NCBI GenBank assembly: GCA_009733575.1
Contig: ML769397.1
Location: 392,488 to 456,487, forward strand
Reading direction: 5' to 3'
Source: Gymnopus androsaceus JB14
Lineage: Eukaryota > Basidiomycota > Agaricomycetes > Agaricales > Omphalotaceae
DNA length: 64,000 nt
Within the stretch, counting starts at the first letter, position 1. The number at the start of each line of letters is the position of its first letter. The notes under the pieces are model-generated. The model had not been told where the DNA came from. It searched no databases and worked only from the letters and a program-made list of their open reading frames with translations. The position numbers and the translations under genes were made by a program. Below are positions 46,676-57,710 of this stretch, in pieces.

Positions 46676-47831
46676 CTACTTCTTTGACTTGCGCTGCTTT
46701 GCTTTGCCACCTTTGGTGGGTGTGGAACCAGACGCGGCCGCGGACGCTGGTTCATTAGCGGCAGAAGCAGGTGTCGTGTCCGAGTCCTTCTTCGACTCGT
46801 CCTTCTGTGCCGGGGCCTTGGACGGTTTGTGCAATAATTGAATCAAGAATGAGGCTACACTTCCAGAAAGGATGTATAACAGCCATCTGGGAATCAAAAC
46901 AAAGAAATTGTAGAACATCATCAAGATCAAGCCCAAGTAGTGCATGAGGTATTCACTATGAAATAGCGTTCGATGAAGCGACGAGGACAAAGGTTGAGTA
47001 CACGTACCAGCTACCTCCTGGAGCAAAAGGGCCATCCCATGGTGGCATCTTGTTATATAGCTCGGTCGTGAGGAATTCACGGAGAGCGCCGTCGCGAAGA
47101 CGCAGATACTGAGGTTTCACGAAACGCAGCTTCCGACCTCGGTCTTGGAGAATTACAAAAGTTGGCGCTCTTGAACGAGTAATCAGTTTTGGTTCTACAT
47201 GAACAGCAAGAAACACGCACTGCCAAACTCCCCATAGCGTCGTCAGATAGGTAACGTTCAAATAATCAATACGGCCCCAACGAAGGTTGGGCAGGTCTCC
47301 AGCGATGATAGTTTCATTGTAGGTTTCATCAAATATTTTGTCCACGAACTGGGAGATCCCTCCCCCTTGGTTCGTAGCACTTGCAGAGCTGCGAAGAGAG
47401 TTGAGATACTGCGTCAAGATGGTAAAATGCGGCACATACACAGCGATTATCCATGTCCTGTTCTTTTCTTCCTCTGGCGTAAGTTCCTCGTTAACAATCG
47501 TGTCATTGTAGTTGGAGTCCGTTATGAAGGGAATTCGCAAATCCCAAGGATATGGGGATGACGATAACCCTGCCTTGGCTGCAAAATTGGAGATATTTAC
47601 GCCAGCTTTTGCGAATAATGAGGAGACAGGCGCAGAATTTAGGATGCGTGTAACGTCAAAGGGACTCTTCTTGTTCTGTGGGGGCTCTCCGGCAGGTGTT
47701 TCCGAGGCTACCTGAGTTACCGCTGGGGCTGACACCTCTTGGGTAACTGCCTGTCCTGGTTTCCATCCGTCGGAAAAGTACTGGCCATTGACACAAACCA
47801 GAAATGCGGACGAGAGCCAGAAAAGCTTCAT
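46676..47831 (-). CDS. Thioredoxin-like ER membrane protein
   Basis: The ATG at 47831 opens a clear signal peptide (MKLFWLSSAFLVCVNG). Four exons give about 333 residues. The middle contains NRTWIIAV, FVDKIFDETYNETI, LPNLRWGRIDYLNVTYLTT and APTFVILQDRGRKLRF, the strand order of a thioredoxin fold but without a CxxC pair. Two membrane segments follow (YLMHYLGLILMMFYNFFVLI and LLYILSGSVASFLIQLL), then a long charged tail ending KGGKAKQRKSKK, predicted cytosolic. Several N-x-T sites suit a lumenal domain. Two introns of 51 nt each (GTATGT...CGCAG and GTGCGT...TTCAAG) are in frame and stop-free. Likely a non-catalytic ER redox-fold protein; function inferred only from fold. Confidence 0.75.
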
Positions 47832-48152
47832 GGTGGTTCGAGGAAGACGAAGACACTTGTTATCATCAGGTCCAAAAAGGTACAAGCGGGATGGCTCACA
47901 TGGCCCGAGATAAGCTAAGCGCCTATTTATTGTCGCTTTGCCTCTGCTCTAATTTTCTTTCGGTGGTCGAGTGGTTCTTCAGCTTTGTCCTCATAGTCCA
48001 AGCGAGTCCAAGCGTCCAATGTATAAAAAGATGGCATACTTCAGACGGTCTCTTTGTCCCCGCTTAGACGAAAACTACATACAGGTAAGTGTTAGCATTC
48101 ACTTTGCACACTATGTTCTCAACCAGTTTCTACGACAGCCCAACCGGTTTCA
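47832..48152. promoter_or_regulatory. Divergent intergenic region
   Basis: The 321 bp between the thioredoxin-like gene (-) and F-box copy A2 (+) must carry both promoters. A short repeat of AGTCCAAGCG is seen near 47998-48015. No specific element identified. Confidence 0.4.
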
Positions 48153-49614
48153 ATGGATTCTAAATTTTCCACAGATAGTCTAGAGGCAGAGATAGCTTCG
48201 ATTTCTATTACTTATGACTACGGGGACTCGCTGTCGCTTGAATCGCGAGAGAGACACGGGTGGATCGCAGACTACTCGACAATCTATGACTTGGACCGTA
48301 TTGATCCACGACCTCCCGCTCAGCGCATCCCCACAGAGATCCTCCTCCTAATTTTCTCATATCTGAATTTCTCCGAAGCGAATCTCCTCCAGCTATCCGA
48401 CGGTCCCTGGCCTCTTACAAAGGTCTGTAGTCGATGGAGGGAGATCGCTCTGGACTATCCGTTGCTCTGGACCCACGTCAATCTCGACTTTTCCTACTGG
48501 AGGTACATTCTTGGAACTGAGACGCGTGCCGATCTCATATTGTCGACTTTTGTCGAAAGGTCCAAGAGCCTTCCTCTGAATGTCCAAATTCGTTGGCGAG
48601 ACATCGAGGACGCTTCAGAGGATGCGTATAAGGCTATGACTTTGCTATTATCCACCTGTCATCGCTGGAAGAAAGCTGTTCTCGATATCCACAGTGTCCT
48701 CTTCTACGAAATCTCTCCAATCATCATGGGTAGGCTGCTCGAGCTTGAAGCTTTAAAGCTCAACCTCAATCCTCCCGAAAAATCTTTTAGAGATGGACAA
48801 CCTATAATCGACGCTTTCCAATTTGCACCAAAGCTCCGCGATGTGTGTATAGAGGGTATGCCATATGCAACTAGGAATATGCGGCTTCCTTGGTCTCAGC
48901 TGACGCATTTGAATGCTTATCATGACCATCCCAACCCGAACTATCACTGCCTACGTCTGTCGCCCAACCTCGTCGAGTGCTATCTTGGCTCTCATGGCCA
49001 TTTACTTCAGTCTCCGAATGGACCATACAGAGTCATCGAACTTCCCCGCCTCAAAAAGCTAGTCTTAGGTGGGAAGTGCTGCCCTCGTTCTCCGGATTCT
49101 CTCTGCGCCTAGCATCGAGGTCCTACACGTCCTGGAACAGGAAGCCTTTCCTTGTATCGACGCAGTCCAGCACTTTGTGCAGGGTTGTTCGAAATCATTG
49201 AAGGACCTGGCTCTGGAATCAGATCCTCTGGACTATCGGATTGCGGAGATCCTATTTTTGACGCGTGCCTTGGTCAAGCTGAGCTTGCGATTGGCATTGC
49301 CGAAAGGTAGTTCGCTTTTCGAGGACCTTCTCAAGTGGATGTCTTATAGGGACGATGCGAAGGAGTGCCTCCTTCCTCGACTCGAGGTTTTGGCAATGGG
49401 CATTTACCGCCCGGTTGAAGAGCCCTTCAATGCGAGAGCTGTGGCTAACATGTTGATATCGCGTCGGGTGAAGCCACTTGAAGAATCTCACCGCGATCTC
49501 GCACAGCTTCAACTTTTTGGTCTGGAGGTAAACAGTTTCTGGACACCGGCCTTCAGTGCATTTCATGCTCTCAGCGATGATTCAGGTTTGAAGGTAGATT
49601 TGCAGCTACGATAA
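48153..49614 (+). pseudogene. F-box domain protein, family copy A2, one frameshift
   Basis: The first frame (48153-49112) encodes about 319 residues starting MDSKFSTDSLEAEIASIS, with the F-box core PAQRIPTEILLLIFSYL and KVCSRWREIALDYPLLW. It ends in LKKLVLGG followed by out-of-frame residues and a stop. Homology to A1 resumes one base away (ALVLRILSAPSIEVLHVLEQ onward) and continues to QLR at 49614. A single-base indel in the GGTGGGAAGT run near 49068-49077 accounts for this; no intron fits. Apart from that both halves are undamaged, so it is either a very young pseudogene, a sequencing error, or a two-part gene. Confidence 0.75.
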
Positions 49615-49900
49615 GCCTTTGGGCCTTGATGTATTTTCTCATCAATATACATAATAAGCGATCTATAGGTGCAATAAACATGTACAGTACTGAGGCTCCA
49701 GCCTACCCTAGTGTCGATAGTAGAAAATTTACCACGCATTCGATTGAGCGCCGACCAGTAGCAAACAAATGACCTGCCAGCTAAATGTTCTTTACCAGGT
49801 CCGACCAAATGGCAGGGTGCAGAGCGTTCGAAGGAGCTCGATTCCCAGTACAGAATGCTCTAAATCTCTACGCAGAAACCAAGTCAAGGTTTAAATACAT

Positions 49901-51418
49901 AGATTACTTCCTCCGCAAAATCACGTTCAAGCTCGGTAGTTCAGATATACGTGTAATTTCCTTGTCATAATGAAACCCGCGCAGAGTCACCATCTGTAAC
50001 CGATGTAATCCAGTACTAGTACTAGCACTGTTAGCTGTAGGGTCCCACCATCGTGAAAGGACCATAGATGTCAAGTCAGATGGATAGACTTGTCGCGGGT
50101 GATACTGCAGCCCAATATGTGTGAGCTTCGGAAGAAGGACCTGACTGCCTTCACTATAGGTCAATGCTCGGAGGAGAAGATTGACATCAAATCGAAGTCC
50201 GTTTAGCTGCAACGATTGGACTTCTGGGAACATGCCTATTGTCTCTGTCAAGCTCTTCATGAAGAGCTCTACATACTTCCCAAAGAAGTCTTCCAATGTC
50301 CCGAAGAAGTCTTTCCATGTCAAAGAAACCAGTGAAGTGGCAGAGCGGCGCCTGAAAATTAGCTACACTGTTAAGAATACGATGGATATCCAGGCCACGC
50401 CCGCAACAAAGAGTCAAGTGTTCGAGGAGAGGAAGGGTAAGGCAGCATAAAAGGTCGTCATAGTAGCCACGGTAGCTGATTTTCAGGGATTTCAATGTAG
50501 GCAACAATATAGACATGCCGGTGGTGAGCCCAGGACCCACTGCAAGATCGATTTCGAGGTCGACAAGGCCTTTGCAAGCACGCAAAGTGTCCATAAAGAC
50601 AGTTGGATCAGATATGTTGGAATCTGAGGTGATACTCAATGTGGTCAATTGTTCAACTGGAAGTACCAATGCTTTTAATAAAGCGATAGAGGAGCTCCTC
50701 GCGCCCCGCACATTTGAACATTATGTAGATTGGGTGCATCCAGAAGTGCTTGGATTTTCTGAGGGAGACAGTCACGATGTTCATCACGGTGCTCGATCGA
50801 AAGGGTGACTTGTTCCAACTGAGAAAAGGAAGAGCGTGGTAGATTGAAAAGGGCAATGTATGATTTTGGATAGCCAGCTAGATCCAATGTTCGAATTGGT
50901 GACGATAATTCAAGAGTCGCGCGAGGAACTGTCTAGAGAGAAAGTTTGAATATAAGGAAAGATACACATCCAAGGGAAGACCTTGGCTCCGATTAATCCA
51001 CTCTTCAACCCACACGACATCAGCCATGGCTTCGTGGTGTCTGTCCTGATCAACACAGAGCTTGGACCAAAGTCGAGGAGTCGCATGAACGACGATTCTC
51101 CAAGCTGCACACACACTAGAAAGAGTATGCATGTATAAGACGATATCATATTTGGGATAGAGAACGCCATTCTCAGGAGACATGCGAGTTCGAAGATTTC
51201 GGAAAGAATTTCCACCGGAGCTCGACGAATAGGCGAAAGAATGTTCCGGAACAAAGCAAGCTCGACGAGTTTTGCGTCTTTTAGACGTGTCAACTCGGAG
51301 ATTTGAGCCTCGAGGCTCTTGACTTGATGTTTCAGAGATTTTTTTTTGCAGGAACAATAAATCGGTTGGTTAGGCATACTGGCTCTTCGATACGACACTG
51401 AGACAGATATTGCGACAT
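49901..51418 (-). pseudogene. F-box family copy B1, decayed
   Basis: Starts like the intact C copy (MSQYLSQCRIEEPV, ATG at 51418) but then changes frame several times. Recognisable pieces in order are LEAQISELTRLKDAKLVELA, NILSPIRRAPVEILSEIFEL (F-box core), SSVCAAWRIVVHATPRLWSK, WVEEWINRSQGLPLDVYLSL, LDAPNLHNVQ, LKALVLPVEQLTTLSI, TLRACKGLVDLEIDL and LLLRALTYSEGSQVLLPKLT. At least four frame changes and a run of nine A/T bases near the start break it. Fast local decay suggests release from selection. It is important as the uninterrupted counterpart of the transposon target in copy B2. Confidence 0.7.
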
Positions 51419-53348
51419 TTCTGGCAGAGTAACGAATATAAGTTTTCTGAGAGTTTGGAATAATTATGAAATACCCTTTATATGGAAAGCACTCGAGCTC
51501 GCATCCAAGATGCAAAAACAAAGCAGAACGTGTTCGGAGATGGTCAAACGGAGGAGAGACATAAGCGCTCAACTTCATGCTTGATCTCAAGCCAATGCAC
51601 CCCCAATTATCGCCTGCCACCTCATTGCACATCGAGCTTTCTCAACGCGGAGGGAAGTACTCTTTTGGTCTTTGGACCCTCTGCGCACCAAGTAAAAATC
51701 TCGCTCTGAAGCTAGACTAATATTATTATTGTATGTGGCCCATGGGCTCAACAAAGTCAAATGCGATGTGTCAACACAAAACTAGTCCGAGGGAGCACGA
51801 CGAGAATTGGAATCATTCCTACATATAATCGATTTTCAAGCCAGACAGTCCAGATATACGAGTAATGTTTTTCGTCGTAAAGAAATCCTTGCAGAGTCAC
51901 CTTTTGTAACCGCACTAATCCAGTACCAGTGGTTCTTTCATTGTCCGGCCACCATCGTGAAAGGACCATAGATGTCAAGTCATCGGAAAGACGGGTTGAG
52001 CGTCGCTGGTGAGGTAGCTCATAAGGCTGCAGCCCAATATATGTGAGCTTCGGAAGAAGGACTTGAGTGCCTTCACTATAGGTCAATGCTCGGAGGAGAA
52101 GATTGGTATCAACCTGAACCCTATGAAGCTGCAATGCTTGGACTTCGGGGAAGATACCTAAATTCTTCGTCAAGATCTCCACATCATTGCAATCCAAGTC
52201 TTCCAGTGTTAAAGATGACAATGAAGTAGCAGAGCGGCGCTGAAACTCAGCTGCAGCAGGAGGAAAACCTTCACGGGTATCCCAGTAATGATTCCCATTC
52301 CCGAAAAGAGTCAAGTGTTCGAGGAGAGGAAGCGTAAGGCAGCGTAAGAAGTCATGATACAGTGAATCTCGTCACGGCAGCGGATTTTCAGGTTTTTCAA
52401 CGCAGGTAACGATATGTCCATGGTTGTGATTTTGGTGGTACCGCTGTGTACTGAAACTGGAAGGTCAATTTCTAGGTTGACCAGCCCTTTGCATGCATGC
52501 AAAGTGTCAATGAAAACAGGTGGATTTATCTGATCACCAGATGCAACCATTAATGTTTTCAATTGTTCTGTCGGAAACGCCAATGCTTTTAACAAAGAGG
52601 GAGAGAATGAGGTCCCTCTGAATTTGAACATGGTGTAGATTGGGTGCATCCAAGAAGGCCTCGGATTTTCTCGGGAAAAACGGCCTCATACTCTTTCTTG
52701 ATCGAAAGAGTGACTTCTTCCAACTGAGAAAAGGAAGAGGGCGGTAGACGAAAAGTACAAGGTATGGTTGCACATACCCCGCTACATCCAATGTCGAATT
52801 CGGTGGTGACAATCCAAGATATGCTCTAGGAACTGTCCAGAGGCAGAGCCTAGTCGTAAAGAAAGATACACGTCCAAGGGCAGACTTTGACTCCGATCAA
52901 TCCATTCTTTGACCCACTCAACTTTGGTCGCCACAGTTTTGGTGTATATCTCCCAATCAAAACAGAGTTTGGACCAAAGTCGAGGAGTTGCAAGAGCGGT
53001 CTTTCTCCAAGCCGCACACACACTAGAAACATTGTACGTGTATAAGACGATGGTATGGTTGGAATGGAAGATTCCATCCTCAGGAAGACGTGCGAGTTCA
53101 AAGATTTCAGAAAGGATCTCCACCGGAATTCGACGGACAGGCGAGAGAATGTTTCGGATAGAAGCAAGTTCGACGAATTTCGCGTCTCTCTGAAGCCTCA
53201 ACTCTGATGAGATTTGGGCCTCGAGGAAGCTATTCGCCTGAACGATCTCAGCGTACCGTGACAAATCACAGTGAATTTCGGACATTCGCATTCGAAGGAA
53301 CGTTATCTCGACTGGTTCAAGCCATATTGGCTCTTCGATACGATTCTG

Positions 53349-53357
53349 AGATAGATA
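53349..53357 (+). repeat. Target-site duplication, left
   Basis: AGATAGATA immediately outside the left inverted repeat; identical copy at 54806-54814. Confidence 0.88.
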
Positions 53358-54805
53358 GGCAAAAACTATTGAGAAACCCCGATTTTAGCAGAAACCCCGG
53401 GTTCCTCCGGCAACCCCTAGAATTGTCGCTTACGGGTTTCTAGTGATCTGGCCGCTGGCCGGCCGGTTCGCTCCATTTTCCTGGGGCGCTCCATGGGCGC
53501 CTGGACGCTTCGACACTGAGTCCTGACCTTTCCTCATCATCGCGCTAGCCATAGACTCTACATTGTAATAAATTCACTTCATTCAATTCATGACCGAATC
53601 ATCATGTTTACGCTCGGCATTGTGTTCACTTCCGCTGCGCGCCAAGTTCCAGCAAGGAGGATAAGGTAAGTTCCGTATTTGAATAGAAAAGTAGAGAGGA
53701 AACACTATCAACACTTACTTCTTGTCTAACATGAAGCAAGTGTTAATACTTCTAGTAGGTGTATGAATAAGTATTTCAGTTGTGCATGGATATATAATTT
53801 TTGAGGAGGTTAATTCTCATTCATTGAATAAGTGTTTTGTCTATGGAATTGGCGCCGCTTCGCGGCAGCGTCAGCATCACTGGCTGAGGCATAATCACTC
53901 CGAGGGGCGGAGGAGGCCATGGAACCAATTCCAGTACACAAGGTAAGCCGGGTCTATTAAGGAAATGATTCAGATGAGACCCAAACATACCAAGCGTAAG
54001 CTTTATTAATAGGGAAGGTGGGGTGGGGCCTAAAATTCCTGAAAGCCAGGACCGAGAAGGAGACGAAAGCGAAAGGAAAGCGAGTTGCGGCTCGAATGAG
54101 CGCGACAAGCAAAAAGAATAGAAACACGTGCACGTGTTGGAATATTGAATAACTACAAGCACTTTCTCCAACGGAGATTATCCGTTTGAGTAGGTACAAT
54201 AAGTGTGCAGGTAAGTACTGTCATTTCCACTACTCTTTCCTTATCTTACACTTACGCTAGCCGTTCGCAAACTCACGTAGCTTCAGCTGGCAATAAGGTA
54301 AAGGTGAGGATGGGTCTGGTAGATGCACCATGCAGTGGATTGCAAGCTGAGCGGCCTAGTAGAGGATAGCTAGAGTGAAGGCAGTTAAAAGATGTAGGAT
54401 GTAGTGGGAAAAATATCAGGCTGTGCCGCTGTAAGCCAGGTGACGGACGACGGGCGAAGGTGTGGCTTGAGTCTGGATTCTAAAACGCGGTCCTTCACGT
54501 TTGACACATGATTATAACGCATCTTTCATACGTTGAGTTAGAGTACGCGCGCGCGCGCTGTGCTCCAATTCCCGATGAGTGATCAGTGGTTGGCTCACGC
54601 AGTGCCTACGATCTTGATAACTATACTACTCATGCTTACACACTAACCACATATTGTCCGAGTCTCTACATCTCTCAATATCTATGAACCGGAAGAACAT
54701 GGGCTTCGGGATTAGCTAATCCGGCATATGGCCGTGGCATTCCTGGGTTTTCCCATAGTCATCGGGGGTTTCTGCTAAAATCGGGGTTTCTCAATAGTTT
54801 TTGCC
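53358..54805. mobile_element. Non-autonomous TIR DNA transposon, 1448 bp
   Basis: The ends are a perfect 41-bp inverted repeat beginning GGCAAAAACTATTGAGAAAC and continuing through a CCCCGATTTTAGCAG block (left 53358-53398, right 54765-54805). Both sides carry the same 9-bp AGATAGATA (53349-53357 and 54806-54814). The sister copy B1 holds a single uninterrupted version of the site (AGACAGATA near 51400), confirming a 9-bp target duplication. A 9-bp duplication suits Mutator-like elements, but the ends are not a type I can assign. Inside I see no transposase; a (CG)n run lies near 54546-54559. Perfect ends and duplication point to recent insertion. Confidence 0.88.
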
Positions 54806-54814
54806 AGATAGATA
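54806..54814 (+). repeat. Target-site duplication, right
   Basis: AGATAGATA immediately outside the right inverted repeat; identical copy at 53349-53357. Confidence 0.88.
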
Positions 54815-55198
54815 TTGTGCCATTCCTGACAGAATGGAATGTTCAGTAGAAAAGTCAGCTACAAAACAAAGACTCACTCAGGATCTTGAGCTTGATGGGA
54901 GGAAAAGGCAGACCACATCCAAACGACTGTGCTATACTTATACTTACAGCTGATTCAATATCTTTATTCTTACAGCTGATTGCGAAATCGTAGAATAGTT
55001 TTGTCTACGATTTGATGCAGTTTACGAGAATATAAATGCTGAACCTAGAGCTCCACTGGCCAATGAGAATACCAAGTGTAGTGCAGAATGATGACATTGA
55101 TGAAGACAAATCAGCTGTAAGAATAAAGATGTTGTACAGTGGTGTCACCATGGCAATGCAAGTAGACAATTATACGAGGATGCAAAATCAGGGAATGC

Positions 55199-55363
55199 CC
55201 CAGCCTCCTTCCCAGGCGTTGGGACTTGCGTCATTGCTTTCGTAAGAAAGCTTAATCGAATTCGTTTCAATTTGTTTGTCCCAAAAACAAATTGAAACGA
55301 ATTCGATTAAGCTTTCTTACGAAAGCAATGACGCAAGTCCCAACGCCTGGGAAGGAGGCTGGG
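55199..55363. repeat. Perfect 79-bp-arm foldback (hairpin) element
   Basis: Bases 55199-55277 are the exact reverse complement of 55285-55363, leaving a 7-nt loop (GTCCCAA). The symmetric core 55201-55361 starts CAGCCTCC and ends GGAGGCTG. It is bordered by direct repeats of GGAATGCCC (55192-55200 and 55362-55370), which look like a target-site duplication. This is the structure of a foldback MITE; as RNA it would form a long perfect duplex able to feed a Dicer pathway. It lies between the F-box copy B2 and the SET-MYND gene. Confidence 0.85.
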
Positions 55364-55404
55364 AATGCCCTGGTATAACACGCTATTCAAATTCTCCACA
55401 ACAT

Positions 55405-57604
55405 CTAAGTTTTTATTTTCGGTCTATCCTCCAGAACATTCCTCACCCCTTGCTTGAAAACGTCGATTTCCTTCTCCAACGCAACAATCATCTCACGAAC
55501 TTCCCCACCAACCTGGCCACCTTCATTCACCGTGCCAAACCCGACCAAAAGCATATTCCGTGCACGTAAGAGGGTGTCCCGCGCGAGGTTCAGCCTAGGC
55601 AGACCTGACGGTGGATACGCCATGGACGTTGGTATATTTTGGCTTGGGGCCGACTGAGGAGATGGTTCGTCTACTGCAAGTAGTTTTCCCAGTTCAGTGA
55701 CAGCAAGAGCGAGAACTGGATGGCCTTCCCGGAGGAGAGTCGCAAGACCGGTGATATTTTTCGTTGCTGTGCGGATCGTTTCGTCAAGATGGTCCTGGGT
55801 GAGAGGATCGGGAAACGATGCGGTGAGGAGGGATTGATGGAGCCGCGTTAGTCCGAGAAGAGGATGAGATGACGGTGAAAGACCAGCGGAAGTGAGTATG
55901 GGAATGAGGTTAGTAGTTAATTGGATTGATTTGGCAGGATCTATCGCCGTAGGGAATAAATAAGTTGAAGAACATAAGATTGAAGAACGCACCCGTCATT
56001 TGAAGCCTGGTAGCTTTGTCCAACCCTTGTTGACCTACCCGCACCGCGTCTAAAGTAGCTTCGACCGATTTGACGACGGATTTGCATTTGGCGCACCGTA
56101 CCAGGGAATGCTCTACACACAAAAGAAGTCAGTTGAATCAAGAGAAGAAATCTCTTGCATTCGCACCATCGCTTGGCAAAGGACATAGTCCTCCGCAATT
56201 TTTGGGGCAGTTCATTGCCTCACGTGGATCCACGTCGGTTTTAGAGGTACATAGATGACAAGTGCACTTGAAATGGTACGTTTCTTCCAACGCCTGCTGA
56301 CGCGAACTCGTTGGTAAAGTGACATCGATATAAGAACTCAGGATCTAGAAAAAGAAAAGGTAAGTGAACGCTCTAGTGAAGAAAATCGTATGAAGACATA
56401 ACTCTTCCTCTGGGTATATGTCTTGGATGGCAACAACTTGCATCAAAGGTTCTTGAGACTTGGGATCTCCTGCCGTTCGAGGGAAAACAACGACAGCATT
56501 TGGGTCGCAGGAATGATTAATCAACGCAACCAAAGGAGATACGGCAGCACCCAACGGTGTCAATGCTGGGTCAGTGACCGTGAATGTGTTCGTGACAAAC
56601 TATGCGGATACCATTCGAATGAGATTGAGATTGAGATTGAGAACGAAAATTTCAACCAACTTACACGAGAAATTATATCCACTAGATCAGCTGCAGAGGA
56701 TAGCCCAAATTCTGCCAGATCCGAAGGGTTGGTCAGGCTCATATACTGAACCAATGCATGAGCAAGATGAGTGTAGGTTTCGTATGCTGAGGATTTGACA
56801 TTCGTTCGATCTAAGAAAGAGAGCAATTAGATGGCTCCCAGTATGGGGATAGAAGAACTTGCGAGATTGCATATTTGCTATTTCTTTGGCCTGTAAACGG
56901 CTTGAGCAAAAGTGTGTAGTAAATGAAACCGAAAACCTACTTGATCACTGTCGAGTCCGTTTTTCTGCCTTTCCATAGCATTCGACTCATGCATCGGACA
57001 GCATCAGAAGGAGGTAAGGTATCGCTTGACGGAGCGGCCTGAAACCAGTTTTGCAACGATGTGCACTCGTGTTTGTGAATTTTCCAATCGTTATTCTGGC
57101 AAGTCTGGAATATCGATGATCATCGATGAGTTTTCAGCTCATACTCAATGAGATGAATCATCCTACAGAGTCGCAGTAGTATACGGTACGACACTTTGTA
57201 CACCGCTTCATACCATCCGGGCCAGATGGCGCGAAGCAAGATGAACAGTATGACTGCAGATTTTCAGAGGACAACGTAGAGGCATACGGTTTTGCGACGA
57301 TTATGACACTTCCTGAACAAGAATTAGATGAGTCTAACATGAAGAATCGAATTGTTTTGACGTACATACCTGCTCTTATCGGATTTTTGGCCCATATTCC
57401 TCGCCCGCTTAGCTTTGAACGCCTAACTTCCACCGACTGTGGCAACGCGCTGTACATTGCTTCTTCCGAAACTGTTTCTCCATCTTGTGCAGTTCTTAAT
57501 GAAGGCTCTACCGGTTCTCCAGAAGCTGGAGAACCTGGAAGATCTATGGATGATTTGACATACGATTTTGTGTTCTTAGCAGCTTTGAGGTCAGCGAAAG
57601 ACAT
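55405..57604 (-). CDS. SET-MYND (SMYD-type) lysine methyltransferase
   Basis: The ATG at 57604 begins MSFADLKAAKNTKSYVKSS. The SET domain opens with EVRRSKLSGRGIWAKNPI. A MYND zinc finger is inserted after it (CSSCFAPSGPDGMKRCTKCR then VYYCDS), as in SMYD proteins. Further exons give NDWKIHKHECTSLQNW, AYETYTHLAHALVQYMSLT, the catalytic-site motif ALINHSCDPNAVVVFPR, and the post-SET cysteines (YHFKCTCHLC, then NCPKNCGGLCPL). The C-terminal 190 residues are helical (LTRLHQSLLTASF, TATKNITGLATLLREGHPVL), like the TPR-type tail of the family, ending at 55405. About ten exons; the first intron is 57 nt, in frame and stop-free. SMYD enzymes methylate histones or other proteins; the target here is unknown. 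Confidence 0.88.
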
Positions 57605-57710
57605 TCGAAATGAATATGAGAAGGAAAGAAGAAAAAGCGCCCAAGCAAGTGGATGATCTTATCTTATCAAAAGTCCCATATCATTGATTCAGAAGTATGT
57701 GACCTAGCTA

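Larger units (their letters stand above)
51819..54823 (-). pseudogene. F-box family copy B2, decayed and interrupted by a transposon
   Basis: Reading on the minus strand, the gene begins MAQYL (ATG at 54823). It is then cut by the 1448-bp element at 53358-54805 and continues SQNRIEEPIWLEPVEITFLR, NILSPVRRIPVEILSEIFEL (F-box core), SSVCAAWRKTALATPRLWSK, WVKEWIDRSQSLPLDVYLSL, LLKALAFPTEQLKTLM, TLHACKGLVNLEIDLPV and LLLRALTYSEGTQVLLPKLT. Frame changes occur near 52790, 52620, 52330 and 51870. Relative to B1 it keeps a longer intact first frame. The element cuts the reading frame within the first six codons, so no full protein can be made from the original start. Confidence 0.75.
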
